A stretch of DNA of 64,000 bases from Aphanomyces cochlioides (GCA_019828595.1 JAHQRK010000011.1:1240001-1304000); one strand, 5' to 3'. Positions 44,690 to 55,212 are shown, numbered from the stretch's first letter. Numbers and translations: made by a program. Notes: a model not told the origin generated them from the letters alone.

Positions 44690-46987
44690 ATGGCAACCAT
44701 CGCCAACTTGACGACAACACTACCTCCAGTCAACAATGCGGCGCCATCTCCAGGCTTTGACAATACGTCGTACCAGTGGCTTGAGATCCTCTACTGCATC
44801 ACGTACGGCGCCATGTGCATGCTCTCTCTTGCTCTCATCGTCTACCTGCGCCATCATCGTTCGACAGCGTACCGTGGCGACGCGTCTGCAGCGCTCAAGA
44901 TCGTTCTCCCGGCGTTTGAATCGCTCTTCTGGCTCACGGCGATCGTCACTGGTATCTACACGCTCTTCTTCATCTTATCTTCCATCTTGCGCTGGGCTCC
45001 TTTCGACAAGAAATGGTTCTCCGAGTTGCTGCCCCAAGGACGTCAGTTCATCTACTTCCTCATCACGATCCTCTTCCTCCAGCGGAGTCTCACACGGCAT
45101 GCTCTCGTCCGCACGTTCATCTTGGCCCTGCTCCTCGCCACTTTTCCCGTTGTATTGACCGTGCTCATGGACGAAACCGAATGGTCCGAGTACGCCAAGT
45201 TCACGATCCTCAACATCGTCCGCGCTGTCTACGTCGCTTGGTACGCATGGCTCTTCATCCGACCGGTCTCCCGCGCATCTCCTCGGACCCAGCGCGAGTT
45301 CTACGCGTACGTGATCATCTACTTCGCGACAGTCTATGCGTACCGCACTCTCTTCTACTACTACGTCTCGGACTTGGGCACAGTCTTTGTCTTTGTGAGT
45401 GCGATCTACGGCTCGATCGCGCCGCTCTTCATCTGGCGTCTGCTTCGCGCCGACACGGAGCATTGGCGCGGCTTCTCAGACCGCGCGATTGAAATCCAGC
45501 AGCATTTCCGCGAAGCCCAAGGGATGCAGGAGATCGTCTCCTCTCAAGGTCTTCACGTCCTCCTCGAGATGCATCGCAAAGACTTGATCGACTTTGCGCA
45601 TCTTGAATTCGACAAACAGATCGGCATCGGCGCGTCTGCGCATGTCTTCCGCGGCCATCTCCACTCGTCGACCCAAGTGGCCATCAAAGCGTACTCGCCG
45701 ACGGAGATCTCCCAAGCGACGATCGCCAACTTTTCAAAGGAAGCGGCACTCTGCGCGGTGCTCAAACATCCCAACATTGTCTTGTTCTACGGCATGTGTA
45801 TCTGTCCGCCGTCCATTTGTCTCGTGTATGAGCTTTGCCGTGGCAGTCTTGACGAAGCGCTGACCAACTACCGCGCCGACTACACGGAACCAAATTGGCC
45901 CAAGCTCTGCTACATGCTCGACGCAGCGCGAGCAGTCGCGTACCTTCATAGCTTCACGCCGCCGTTCATCCACCGCGACATCAAGCCTGGAAACTTTCTC
46001 CTCGACGCGACGAACCGCGTGAAACTTACCGACTTCGGCGAGTCCCGCAGCATGGCGGGTAAAATGGTCGAGATTGAAGCCAAGGAGCGCACGATGACAG
46101 TGCTCGGTACTCCAGACTACATGGCACCGGAAGTGATCGACGGCAAGGCTGGCATGGCTGTGTACACGGAGACTGCCGACATCTACAGCTTGGCCATCAC
46201 GCTCTGGGATATCTTGCATCCATGTGGAGACAAATATCCGACGAGCAATCGCAACCACCTGAGCGTCTTCCGCATGGTCCTGGACGGCCAGCGTCCTCCG
46301 ATTGACCCTGAAGTGCCGCAGACGCTTCATGACTTGCTGGAAAACGCATGGAACGCCGATCCAATCTTTCGTCCGTCGGCCAAGATGGTCGTCGCGGTCC
46401 TGGAAGATCTCCACGAAGACTTGTGCGGCCAAATCACGTACCGCTTATCGGGCTCGATGGCATACTTGGCCGGCAACAAGAAGCAAGCCAAGAACGTCCG
46501 CTGCTTCTCGGGGGAAGACCTCGTCCGCTGCTTGATCGAGCACAAATACGCGTTCGAAGTGGAGGAAGCTATCCGCTTGGGCAATGCGCTCATGGACGCT
46601 GGCTGCTTGCATCACACCAAGCACAACTTGCCGTTTGAAGGCTCGGCTACGTCGACTTACACTTTTGACATGCATCAGCTGGACATGAACAAACCGATCG
46701 CAGACAGCAAAGTCCTAAACACGAATGCAGAGCTCATAGACGACTCAACAGCGTACGCCGGGACGTCGCTTCTTGGCGACAACGTCGGGCTCTGCGGTTG
46801 TCGAAAGCTCGGTCAAGGCCACGTCAAGCCAAAGTTGCCAAGGAAGAAGTTGTTCCAGCGACGCAAGGACGAGCACCACATGCTCACAGTCAACTTGCTT
46901 CATCAGAACAACGAGTTTGGCGAATTTGGCACGGCAAGTACGATCACATCGACGCCAATCATGCTCACACTCGATGATCTTGCGTAA
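44690..46987 (+). CDS. 7TM receptor-like TKL kinase with DEP domain, copy 4
   Basis: 765 residues from ATG 44690; the frame is open from 44591, but the extra 33 residues are charged and match nothing in the paralogues. Asn-x-Thr/Ser sites (NLT, NTS) precede the first helix. Seven helices span about 31-250. The kinase has IGIGASAHV (311-319), Lys333, HRD 428-430, DFG 448-450 and APE, all intact. DEP about 605-665; tail with CGCRKLGQGHVKPKLPRKK. Its codons favour C and G at the third position by eye, more than copies 1 and 2, which suggests strong expression or a different local composition. It shares the phrase GMQEIVSSQGLHVLLEMHRK with copy 1 almost letter for letter, so the two may be recent duplicates. 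Confidence 0.86.
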   Translation: MATIANLTTTLPPVNNAAPSPGFDNTSYQWLEILYCITYGAMCMLSLALIVYLRHHRSTAYRGDASAALKIVLPAFESLFWLTAIVTGIYTLFFILSSILRWAPFDKKWFSELLPQGRQFIYFLITILFLQRSLTRHALVRTFILALLLATFPVVLTVLMDETEWSEYAKFTILNIVRAVYVAWYAWLFIRPVSRASPRTQREFYAYVIIYFATVYAYRTLFYYYVSDLGTVFVFVSAIYGSIAPLFIWRLLRADTEHWRGFSDRAIEIQQHFREAQGMQEIVSSQGLHVLLEMHRKDLIDFAHLEFDKQIGIGASAHVFRGHLHSSTQVAIKAYSPTEISQATIANFSKEAALCAVLKHPNIVLFYGMCICPPSICLVYELCRGSLDEALTNYRADYTEPNWPKLCYMLDAARAVAYLHSFTPPFIHRDIKPGNFLLDATNRVKLTDFGESRSMAGKMVEIEAKERTMTVLGTPDYMAPEVIDGKAGMAVYTETADIYSLAITLWDILHPCGDKYPTSNRNHLSVFRMVLDGQRPPIDPEVPQTLHDLLENAWNADPIFRPSAKMVVAVLEDLHEDLCGQITYRLSGSMAYLAGNKKQAKNVRCFSGEDLVRCLIEHKYAFEVEEAIRLGNALMDAGCLHHTKHNLPFEGSATSTYTFDMHQLDMNKPIADSKVLNTNAELIDDSTAYAGTSLLGDNVGLCGCRKLGQGHVKPKLPRKKLFQRRKDEHHMLTVNLLHQNNEFGEFGTASTITSTPIMLTLDDLA

Positions 46988-47718
46988 GATGTCATTCCCT
47001 GCATCGTAGAATAGTTCGATAGATGCTAGTGAGTCGTTCGTAAGGCTAGGTAGTACATGTTTGATGTTTCTCCATAGCTGAAGCAACTCCCTGTCGTCTG
47101 TCGTGACCTGAAATGGGTTGAACCATCAAGGTCAAGCTGTCCAGAGACGCTGGCCACGTGCCTTTCATGGTGAGATCTCGTTGAAAACGCCCACAGTCAA
47201 TTTGTCTTGCCATAAACTTCCACTCGCTCTTCGTCAATCTCCTCGTTCAGTTGTTCCTGTGACGGGAGCGTTGCACAACCTTCCATTCTCTGTCTTGTTG
47301 AGCTCGTCGAGAATATCAAAATGTTAAAAAAGGCGCCAAACTCACTTTAGATTTCTCGGCCTTGTCTGTTGCAGCTCAAAGGGAGAACTCGCTGTGTCGC
47401 CATGGGCTGCTTGGGATGATCCACCGTCAGCACGCTACGAAGAAGAGGCTCATCAACATACACGTCCTGTCAACGCATCATCGTCTTGATCGCGTGGAAA
47501 GCCTTGAAGAAAGAAGCTTCAATCTCGCCCGAACTCGCTTCTTTGGATCGACTCTACGACATTTCTCGCCTGCAGTTCCCAAAAGTGTTCCACTAGCCGT
47601 GCTTCTCAGACGACACGTCAAGCAGATCAAGGGAGAGTCAAGTTGAGATCTTCGTCTGGCCACAAGACACGTTGGCAATCCAGTCAAGGAAGGTCGTGTC
47701 ATTTCATAACTCGGACTC
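46988..47718. other. Spacer between receptor-kinase copies 4 and 5
   Basis: Short frames only; no protein-like content, repeat or RNA gene recognised. It presumably contains the 3' end of copy 4 and the promoter of copy 5. Confidence 0.5.
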
Positions 47719-49893
47719 ATGTCTGAACCTGACGCCGTCGTCCTCTATGTCACGAGCATGTTTGAAACGATCTTACTGCAGTCTGCAGTCGCCTACTTGA
47801 TCATGCTCATGCTTTCCCTTGGCTTGATCCTCTACTTGCGCTTGACACGCCAAGGCGCGTACGAAGGCGACACGTTGGCCGCGCGTCATGTCATTCTCCC
47901 CACGTTTGAGCCGTTGTTGTGGACTCTTGTCGCCGCGCTGCTCATTTACACGACATTCTTGTGGATCGCAGTCGCGTTGGACTTGACAGCGTGGCTCTTT
48001 CACTCGATTGCACTCTTGGCTGTCTATGCTGGCCGCCAGTTCATCTTCCTCGTCGTGCTGCTCTACTTCTACCAAAACAGCGTATCCATTCAAGCACTTG
48101 GGCGTGCCGTCACAGCGGCGCTTGCTCTCTCTCTCTTCCCAGTCGCGCTTGAAGGCTTTGCCAAGTGGATTCACCTCGCGGAAGTCACGACATATGCGCT
48201 TCAAACCGTCTACCGACTTGCGCTTTGCTTGCTCTACCTCTGGATGTTCCGCTGGCCACGAAGTCGCGCTAGCGTTTGGTCCTTGCGGGCGTTCTGCATC
48301 TACTTCCTCACGGCTCAAGCTCTAGCAATTGTCTACTACGAGCTCTACCGACATGCAGCTTTGATCCACGCGGCAACGATGTGCGTCGTCGTCTCTGGCT
48401 ATTACGACTCTGCGCTGCCGCTCTTTGTCTGGTGGCTCCTTAGAGCGGACACAAGTCACTGGCGTGGCATGGGGCAGCGCGTGTGCAGTCTTCAGACGCT
48501 TGCTGCGTCTACGACCAGCGCCGAGAACGCAATCCACGAGATCACGTCAGCCCAAGGCCTCCACCTCCTCATTGAGATGCACCGCAAGCACGTGATCGAC
48601 TTTGCATACTTGAACATCATATCCCGCATCGGCCGCGGCGCCAGTGCCGATGTGTACAAAGGCAAACTCCACTCCAAGATCGACGTCGCGATCAAAGTGT
48701 TCACGCCGCTCGAGATCAACGAGAGCGTCATCCGGGCGTTCTCCCACGAAGCCGCGCTCTCCGGCGCGCTGGACCACCCAAACATCGTTGTCTTCTATGG
48801 CATGTGCGTCTGCCCTCCGACGATTTGCCTCGTGTCTGAACTCTGCCGCGGGAGTGTCCACGACATCCTTGCCACGCAGCAGCTCTATCATCTCCCTCAG
48901 CATTTCGCGCTCGACCTGACCATGATGCTCGATGCTGCCCGCGCCGTCGCGTACCTCCACAGCTTCTCGCCTCCATTCATTCACCGCGACTTGAAGCCCG
49001 CCAATTTAATGGTCGACCGCAACCACGTGGTGAAAATTACCGACTTTGGCGTGTCCAAGCAAGAGCAGCGCCATCTCGACCCACGACGATCGTCGCTTCC
49101 CCAGATGACAGTCGTCGGCACAGTGGAGTACATGGCGCCGGAAGTCATCCAAGGCCGAGATGGCGGCGCGACTACCTATACGGAAGCCGTCGACATCTAC
49201 AGCCTCGGCGTGACCATGTGGGACATCCTCCATCACGGCGAAGACAAGTACCCGAGCGCCAATCCTCACCAGATCTTCACGCTCGTCCTGGAAGGCCAGC
49301 GCCCTTGCCTCGGCGACCACGTGCCGGCCCCATTGTCAACTTTGATCGAAGCAGCGTGGAGAACAGACCCCGCGACTCGGCCGTCGGCGGCAACGATCGT
49401 TCAGACTCTCCAAGGAATTCTCGATGATATTCTCGTGCCGCTGGCGGATCAACTGGCCCAAGTCGTGCAGTACGCTTTGTATCCTGGCGAGAAACCTCGC
49501 AAGCATCTCAACCGCCACTTGTTCCGCGGCGAGCATCTCGTCGACAGCATGTTCGACATCGAGATTGTGCACAATGTGCCAGAAGCCGTGCGCCTTGGGA
49601 ATGCGCTCATGGACGCGGGACTTCTCCACCACGCCAAGCACGGCCACGGCTTTGACAACACTCCCGCTTTGTACTTCATTGACGCGGTCGACGACGGCGA
49701 CGACGCCACCGACACACCACCGAAACCAAAATCTCCTTGTAAATGCCGCTCGTTCGCGCAGGGATTCCGCGCGCTGCAACGATCGCAGTCGAGCTTCTTT
49801 CGATTGAAGAAAGCTGCCGCCGACTCGTCGCTCAAGCTCAAACTCCTCGATGAGTTGGCTGTCAACCAAGAGGGCGGCATCAGTTTTGTGTAA
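47719..49893 (+). CDS. 7TM receptor-like TKL kinase with DEP domain, copy 5
   Basis: 724 residues, single exon, the shortest copy. The N-terminal exposed segment is only about 17 residues and lacks the Asn-x-Ser/Thr sites of copies 1, 3 and 4. Seven helices span about 18-242. The kinase has IGRGASADV (304-312), Lys326, HRD 422-424, DFG 442-444 and APE, so catalysis should be intact. The catalytic loop reads HRDLKPANLMVD and the activation segment DFGVSK, against HRDIKP and DFGESR in the other copies, which suggests different regulation or substrates. DEP about 600-650; tail reduced to CKCRSFAQGF followed by a charged helix. Third codon positions are rich in C and G. It ends 8 bp before the convergent stop of the ankyrin gene. 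Confidence 0.85.
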   Translation: MSEPDAVVLYVTSMFETILLQSAVAYLIMLMLSLGLILYLRLTRQGAYEGDTLAARHVILPTFEPLLWTLVAALLIYTTFLWIAVALDLTAWLFHSIALLAVYAGRQFIFLVVLLYFYQNSVSIQALGRAVTAALALSLFPVALEGFAKWIHLAEVTTYALQTVYRLALCLLYLWMFRWPRSRASVWSLRAFCIYFLTAQALAIVYYELYRHAALIHAATMCVVVSGYYDSALPLFVWWLLRADTSHWRGMGQRVCSLQTLAASTTSAENAIHEITSAQGLHLLIEMHRKHVIDFAYLNIISRIGRGASADVYKGKLHSKIDVAIKVFTPLEINESVIRAFSHEAALSGALDHPNIVVFYGMCVCPPTICLVSELCRGSVHDILATQQLYHLPQHFALDLTMMLDAARAVAYLHSFSPPFIHRDLKPANLMVDRNHVVKITDFGVSKQEQRHLDPRRSSLPQMTVVGTVEYMAPEVIQGRDGGATTYTEAVDIYSLGVTMWDILHHGEDKYPSANPHQIFTLVLEGQRPCLGDHVPAPLSTLIEAAWRTDPATRPSAATIVQTLQGILDDILVPLADQLAQVVQYALYPGEKPRKHLNRHLFRGEHLVDSMFDIEIVHNVPEAVRLGNALMDAGLLHHAKHGHGFDNTPALYFIDAVDDGDDATDTPPKPKSPCKCRSFAQGFRALQRSQSSFFRLKKAAADSSLKLKLLDELAVNQEGGISFV

Positions 49894-49901
49894 GTTCTAA
49901 G

Positions 49902-52388
49902 TTATTTCCGTGGTGCTTTCTTCTTCTTCGCCTTGCCCTTCGTCGCTTTGGCTTGCGCTTCCGACGCCACTTCAATCGCGAGAAGCGTCGCCCCGCCGTC
50001 CGCAGGCAGCGGCTCTGTAGCGCCAACTGCGATTTTGTTGCGGCTGTTCTCCAACGTACTGGCGAGCTGGTGCGACTCCCATTCCTCCAAGACTTTGCGG
50101 ATCTATCATGCAACATTAGATGATACCATCTCGATGGACAAACTTCTTGGCGGCTCGTCACGACATTGAGCGCGGCGTCGAGCTCGTCCTGAGCGAGATC
50201 CATCGCATTTTTGTTGTACTACAAGATGGAAGTCATTAAAAATGGATGGACACGAGAGACAGCACTTGGTTCTTCAGCCGTGGGTTCGCTCCGTGCTCCA
50301 GCAGCACCCTGGCCGTTCGTTTCGATTGATGAAAGACCGCGATGGCAATCGGCGTCCATCCCTTTTGATCGCGAGCATTCACATTCACTCGAAAGACTTT
50401 CAAGTAGACTTTCTTGGCTTTCTCGTCGTGGCGAATCAATGGATGGCTGTCGTCTTGGAAGACCTAGCGATGTCATTGAGCTGACGGCAGGATGACGCTT
50501 GCCTTCCAGTGCGTCAATAGCATCGTAGCGACGTCGGTATTGTCGTATTGAGCGGCTAGAGCCAAGAGAGTCGAGCCACGGTCGTCGCGAGCCTCGGCAG
50601 TTCCTGGAAGAATGCCATCAAGTGAAACAAGAGGCAGATGCAACTTCGAGGCTTCTCGTCGTTCTTCACCGCGTCGCCGGCCAGGTTGAGCAGCATCTCC
50701 TTCAGTTGCTCTGCCGCTGAGCTAGCAGTCGAGGTCGCGAGCCCAACTAATTCATCGCGGATGCGCATCATGGCGAGCTGTTCTCGCTCAACATGGCTGG
50801 CCAGGCGCTCCTCGAGCTTCTTCTCCATGATCTACGCCGAGCTGTGAGCTTGTCGCTGCTGAGGAATTCAGTAGACCCGGCGGCGTTCTTCCATGAGTTT
50901 TTCAGTGACAGCGACGTCCCATTCCGCCAAGAGGTCTGCAATGTCTTTCGACTTGGCAACGTCGAATGGCCTCTCCCTAGGAAACATCAGCATGACGTCC
51001 ACCACGACGCTTGTAGCTCACCCCTGCTTTGTTGTTAGTCGAGGGTCCGCGCCAGCCTTGAGTAGGAGCGTGATGACAGAGCTGTGGCCATTGTAAGCCG
51101 CTCGATAGAGTGGCGATCGTCCTGCGTCGTTGAGCGCATTTGGATTTGCTCCCTGTCACGCCCTCAGAGAGCCCATTTAGGTTTGACATTACCAGCGAGA
51201 GGAGCCATTCAAGGACTTCCTCGCGGCCTTGACATGCCGCCTCAGAGAGCGCCGTATGCTTGTGTCCGTCTTCACTTTCAAGGTGGTATCCCTTGTCCAA
51301 GAGCGCTTTCAAGGCTTCAATGTCGCCGTCAAAGCCAGCCTCGACTAGCTGGACACTGTTCCGCACAACCTGTAGGCATGAAGTGAGCCATGACGTCGTT
51401 GGAGTGGAGTAATCGAACCTCCTTGAGCCCCAAAGCAGCAGCCACCGTGTCTTCGTGGCTTTCCATGGCATCGCGATTCCTCACGCGCACCAAACACATG
51501 CGAGCAAGTGTCCGTGGAGGCGGCTCAATGTTGCCGCACAAGATGGCAAACTGAACGCGTCGTTGGGAAGAAACATGCTTGGATCTGGGTCGCCTTCTGC
51601 CGGGCGGAGCAACGGAGTCCACACTTCAGGCTTAAACAACTCGTGGCGGTCGAGAACTTGCGACGGGAACCACGTGTCGTCGAAGAATTGATCGAGTTCC
51701 AAGCCCGCTAGCTTGTCAAAGCAGATCGTCATGATTGTTCCATGGCGAAGTGCCGCTATACAATCAAGCCACACGTCAAGCTCCATCTCAGTCGCGACAA
51801 CGTACCAACGAGCGAGCGTCTGAGCGTCGCAGCGGCCATGTCATTGGGACTGCCGGCCATCAAGAAGCAGCCTCGTTGGTATTTGAAGAACTGCGCCGCT
51901 TGGCCCGTTTCATCGACGATCAACGGGTACTTCTCATAGACGTAGACGGCTTTCTCAAGTGCGGCAGGAAGATCCTTGAGGCTCGTCGTGATCTCAGGAC
52001 CTTTGTCATTGTCGACAGAGGCGCAGAGATCCGCCATGAGCTTGGTCACTTGAGCTACATCGTCGGACTCTTTGATATTCGCTGCTGATAGGACCATGCT
52101 TGCTTCCATTTCCAGTAGCTGCAGCCCTGTCACGTCTAGCATTGTCCATTGTATCAGTGAGAGCATTCCCGAGGCAAACGCACCATTGTCGACGATCCAA
52201 GCGGTGATCGCCTTCTTGGCGTCGTCGGATGTGAGTGCTGAGCTTGCATAGTCACTCAACGTCGCCGACGTCCACTCCACGACCGACGTCTTTGTCGGAC
52301 TGCTGCAGCCACTGCCCATACTGCACTGCGATGTAACCGAACGTTTCATCCTCACCTTCGGTTTCATGAAGTGCATGGATGTCTCCAC
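49902..52388 (-). CDS. Ankyrin-repeat protein with AAA-like N-terminal module; two apparent frameshifts
   Basis: Read from 52388 downwards, the first 210 residues include YEKYPLIVDETGQAAQFFKY, which resembles the dynein AAA5-type sheet in IQ-and-ankyrin proteins such as IQANK1 (tentative). The match then continues in a second frame (ALRHGTIMTICFDKLAG, WTPLLRPAEGDPDP) and a third (QFAILCGNIEPPPRTL). Each shift needs one missing base, near 51815 and 51553; no acceptable intron explains either. From 51466 the frame is clean: eight introns of 33-49 nt link ankyrin repeats (LKALLDKGYHLESEDGHKH, GANPNALNDAGRSPLY, VNARDQKGWTPIAIAVF), a coiled coil (MEKKLEERLASHVEREQ) and a Lys-rich tail. Either the gene is newly broken, the assembly lost two bases, or two genes abut here. 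Ankyrin repeats bind proteins; partners are unknown. Confidence 0.65.
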
Positions 52389-53050
52389 ACATCATGGTTG
52401 CATGTCACGTGATATCATCCCATCTACAACCTCCGAATTGACTCTACCGCTCGCTCTTCTCCATGCATATAGCTCTTTCTTGCCGTCTGTAGTGCATTCC
52501 ATGTCAAATCCGTCGAATCTCCATTGACAGCACTGGAAAGGTCGACGTGTTCATCGAGTGCGTCTTTGACATCCTGAGCGAATGACGGCTCCCAGCTGGA
52601 ATCCCTTCTCGTCTGTCGGAAACAGCGATGGATCTCGGTAAAATCGACATCGTAGACCTCCGTCGACGCGAGAAAAGCCTTCCATGGCCTTCAAGCATCG
52701 AGGCGGCCCGTGTTCCATCGTCCGTGATGCGTTTCTATCTTGGGAAGTCGAACTTCGAAGCTCGCCTGGCGTTGTTGAAGCTGGGGCAAGCAGAACAGAT
52801 TAGACTAGGAGTTTGTATCCCATAATGAAAGCCAGTAATTGATCATATTAGGATATTTTATTATTTTATAACAGTTTTACTTGAAGTTTGTATATCAAAT
52901 TGATTTTAGAAGAAAAACTAAAAAAAGACCGCCACTTGTGCAGTTGATTGAAAAGTAGTTCAGACATCTCCGATATCTAGGCGACGGCAGTCCGAGGCGC
53001 GATCCATTTCGCTGCGAGCGTTCGATATCGCCGCGTGACCGTCAAAGTAG
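52389..53050. other. Intergenic region with possible small gene
   Basis: A frame 52628-52825 reads like protein (LLKLGQAEQIRLGVCIP). A spliced reading with two introns of about 40 nt (ATG 52582, stop 52825) also ends in the same residues. The two cannot both be right and neither is recognised. The remaining 225 bp before 53051 is AT-rich. Confidence 0.3.
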
Positions 53051-54512
53051 ATGGCTATGAATGTCCAAGCGCTGCCTCCCCATGCCGACCAACTGCCTCC
53101 GGGACCCAAAGATGACACGAATGCACTGGACGACGAATTATCGGAAGCCACGTCGCATCAAGAATGGACTGACTTTCTCAGCTCGAGCGTCTTGGCCCTC
53201 TCGCTCGATGACTCGGACGAACTAGATCCTTCCCTGCCGCGTGTGAAACCACAACCGATATCGACGTCACCGACACAAGTGTCGCGATCTCCTCTCGTGA
53301 TAGCCATGTCACCGCTTGCGTCGATTCAAACCCCCACGAGTGAAGATTCCGAGTCGTCCTGGGCCGCATGGCAGCTCTCAATGCCGGAAAACAATCAACT
53401 TGAAAATACTCATGACATGAATTCCAACAACGGAAGCGTCAGTCCGTTAGGCGTGCCGCTTCTCCATGACGGCGACCTACCCCACCGAATGCGAGCAAAA
53501 TCCTTTTCGACACTGTACTCCCCAGACCCGGCTATGTCCCGATCATCGCATTACCATCATCTTGCTCCAGACACAAGCAGCTTTGCTCTACGTCGATACT
53601 CTGGCGACTTTGAAGCAAGTTTTTCCAGTTCAACGCATGAAGTGCATCCTCCTCCCCCTCGTGGAATTCGGTCGTACAGCATGGGAGGCTACCCTTCTCC
53701 GTCACTCCACCCCGCTGCAGACCCTCGACAATTCCGGTCATCTCGTCAAATGCCTCGACAGCCTCACCCACCACCTCCTCTTCCTGCAAAATCTACAGCG
53801 CACCCATTCGACTGGAATCCACGAGCGATGCCGTCCTCGATCCGTGAGGATTTTATGCCGCCTCCACCGCCACCGCCATTGCCACCTAACAGCCCTGAAC
53901 TCCACATGGCAAACTACGACACGTTTTACGAAGTGCAGTTCAAACGGTGCCGGAAGGACGTCTTTGCAGGCGTGAACGGGTATCAACTTGGCGAATATGT
54001 CAAAGTGGAAGGCGATCGTGGGGAGGATGTCGGCCATGTCATTCGCATTCTGCCCAACAAGGAGAAACCTGCAACTGATGGAAGTACTGAAGACAAGGAA
54101 GTACGAGTGAAGCGAATCATGCGTCCTGCTAGTGAGGCTGAATTGGAGCTACTGCGGCAACAGGTACTGAAATCCACACCAAGATCATTTGTCCTGATGA
54201 AATGACCAGCACAAGGAAGAACAAGAAGTGCTGCAAGTGTGCCGGACCAAAGTTCGCCAACGCATGTTGCCAATGAACGTGATTGACGCGGAATATCAAT
54301 TTGATCGCCACAAGCTCACGTTCTTCTTTGAAGCAGACAGGTAACTCTCGTCGAAGCGATCGAGCATAGATTGATGTCTTGGTAGACGCATCGACTTTCG
54401 CGAGTTGGTCCGCGACTTGTTTGCGATCTACAAGACGCGCATTTGGTTGCAACAAGTCGTCAACAAGAACCAACTTGTCTCGAACAACAACCAGCAAGCG
54501 CACCAAGAATGA
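53051..54512 (+). CDS. PSP1-domain protein with proline-rich N-terminus
   Basis: Three exons (53051-54163, 54210-54340, 54386-54512; introns 46 and 45 nt) give 456 residues. The first 290 residues are Ser/Pro-rich and likely disordered, with Pro runs (PPPPPPPLPP) that could bind SH3, WW or profilin partners. From about residue 295 the C-terminal PSP1 domain begins: YEVQFKRC, then LGEYVKVEGDRGEDVGHVI, then, in exon 2, VIDAEYQFDRHKLTFFFEA and, in exon 3, RIDFRELVRDLFAIYKTRIW. The last two phrases are the most conserved part of the family (yeast Psp1; bacterial YaaT relatives). Psp1 is linked to mRNA processing bodies in yeast; the exact role is unsettled. The splice joints fall inside the domain and restore it, which supports the model. 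Confidence 0.85.
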
Positions 54513-54582
54513 ATAGACAAGACACATGGACGATAGAGAACGATGCCCATATTTAGACTTCTGTGAATGCGATATATATTTG

Positions 54583-55074
54583 TCATGCGTTGTGCTCATA
54601 CTCGTCGTCGTCCGATTCCGATTCCGTCTCTGAATCCAGTCGAGGTCGTCGTGGTTGCTGTGGCGGTTCCTCCTCGGGTTGGATTTCGTCTCGAGTCGCA
54701 TCTTGCATGTTGAGAGCGGCAAGTGCGGACGTTTGAATGGATTGCCCGAGCTGCGGTAAAAACGTCTGCAGTTGTGACGCCCATTGATCGAGCACCGACG
54801 TCGCGGGTGTCTGTACAAGGAACGCAATCGTGTCCATTTGGGCCATGTGGGTCAAAGCTTCGTGCAACTCGGCATCATTTGTGACATGCACGACATCGCC
54901 TTCTGCGTCACGGTAGAGCAAACTCCATGGATTTCTAGGGCCCAGGCCGAACATAGACGCTATACGCATACGAAGCTCCATGAAACTTGCCATCTCGGGC
55001 AGGACGAGCCATTCCTGCCGTCCTGACGCCGCAAGAGTCATCTGCATGTACGTTGATCGTTGTTCCGTTGCCAT
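54583..55074 (-). CDS. PB1-domain protein
   Basis: 163 residues from ATG 55074; the frame opens at 55209, but the upstream part overlaps CCAAT boxes and looks non-coding. Residues about 10-75 form a PB1 domain with FMELRMRIASMFGL, then WSLLYRDAEGDVVHVTNDAE, where the acidic D-E-G-D cluster is the OPCA motif through which type I PB1 domains pair with basic partners. The rest is an amphipathic helical stretch and an acidic tail (EEEPPQQ, ESESDDDEYE). PB1 proteins are scaffolds in polarity, autophagy and kinase signalling; which applies here cannot be told. It converges on the PSP1 gene with 70 bp between stops. Confidence 0.7.
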   Translation of the reverse strand: MATEQRSTYMQMTLAASGRQEWLVLPEMASFMELRMRIASMFGLGPRNPWSLLYRDAEGDVVHVTNDAELHEALTHMAQMDTIAFLVQTPATSVLDQWASQLQTFLPQLGQSIQTSALAALNMQDATRDEIQPEEEPPQQPRRPRLDSETESESDDDEYEHNA

Positions 55075-55170
55075 CTTTGATAAAAAAAGAAATGATGAAA
55101 TGCAAGTATTGTGCTTTTGAGCAAAATTTCGGATATAGGCATGATTTGTTGAGTCGTTTATCAATCGTTT

Positions 55171-55212
55171 TGATTGGCTAATACGACATTCAAGATCCAT
55201 TTCGACCAATCA
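55171..55212. promoter_or_regulatory. Inverted pair of CCAAT boxes upstream of the PB1 gene
   Basis: TGATTGG at 55171-55177 and CCAATCA at 55206-55212, about 100-140 bp upstream of the ATG at 55074, with a further CCAAT near 55235. Confidence 0.45.

Noticed and set aside
50464..50502. A GC-AG intron in the ankyrin gene
   Set aside because: A GT-AG intron of 33 nt (50464-50496) keeps the same frame and needs only two extra residues, so the rare donor is not required.
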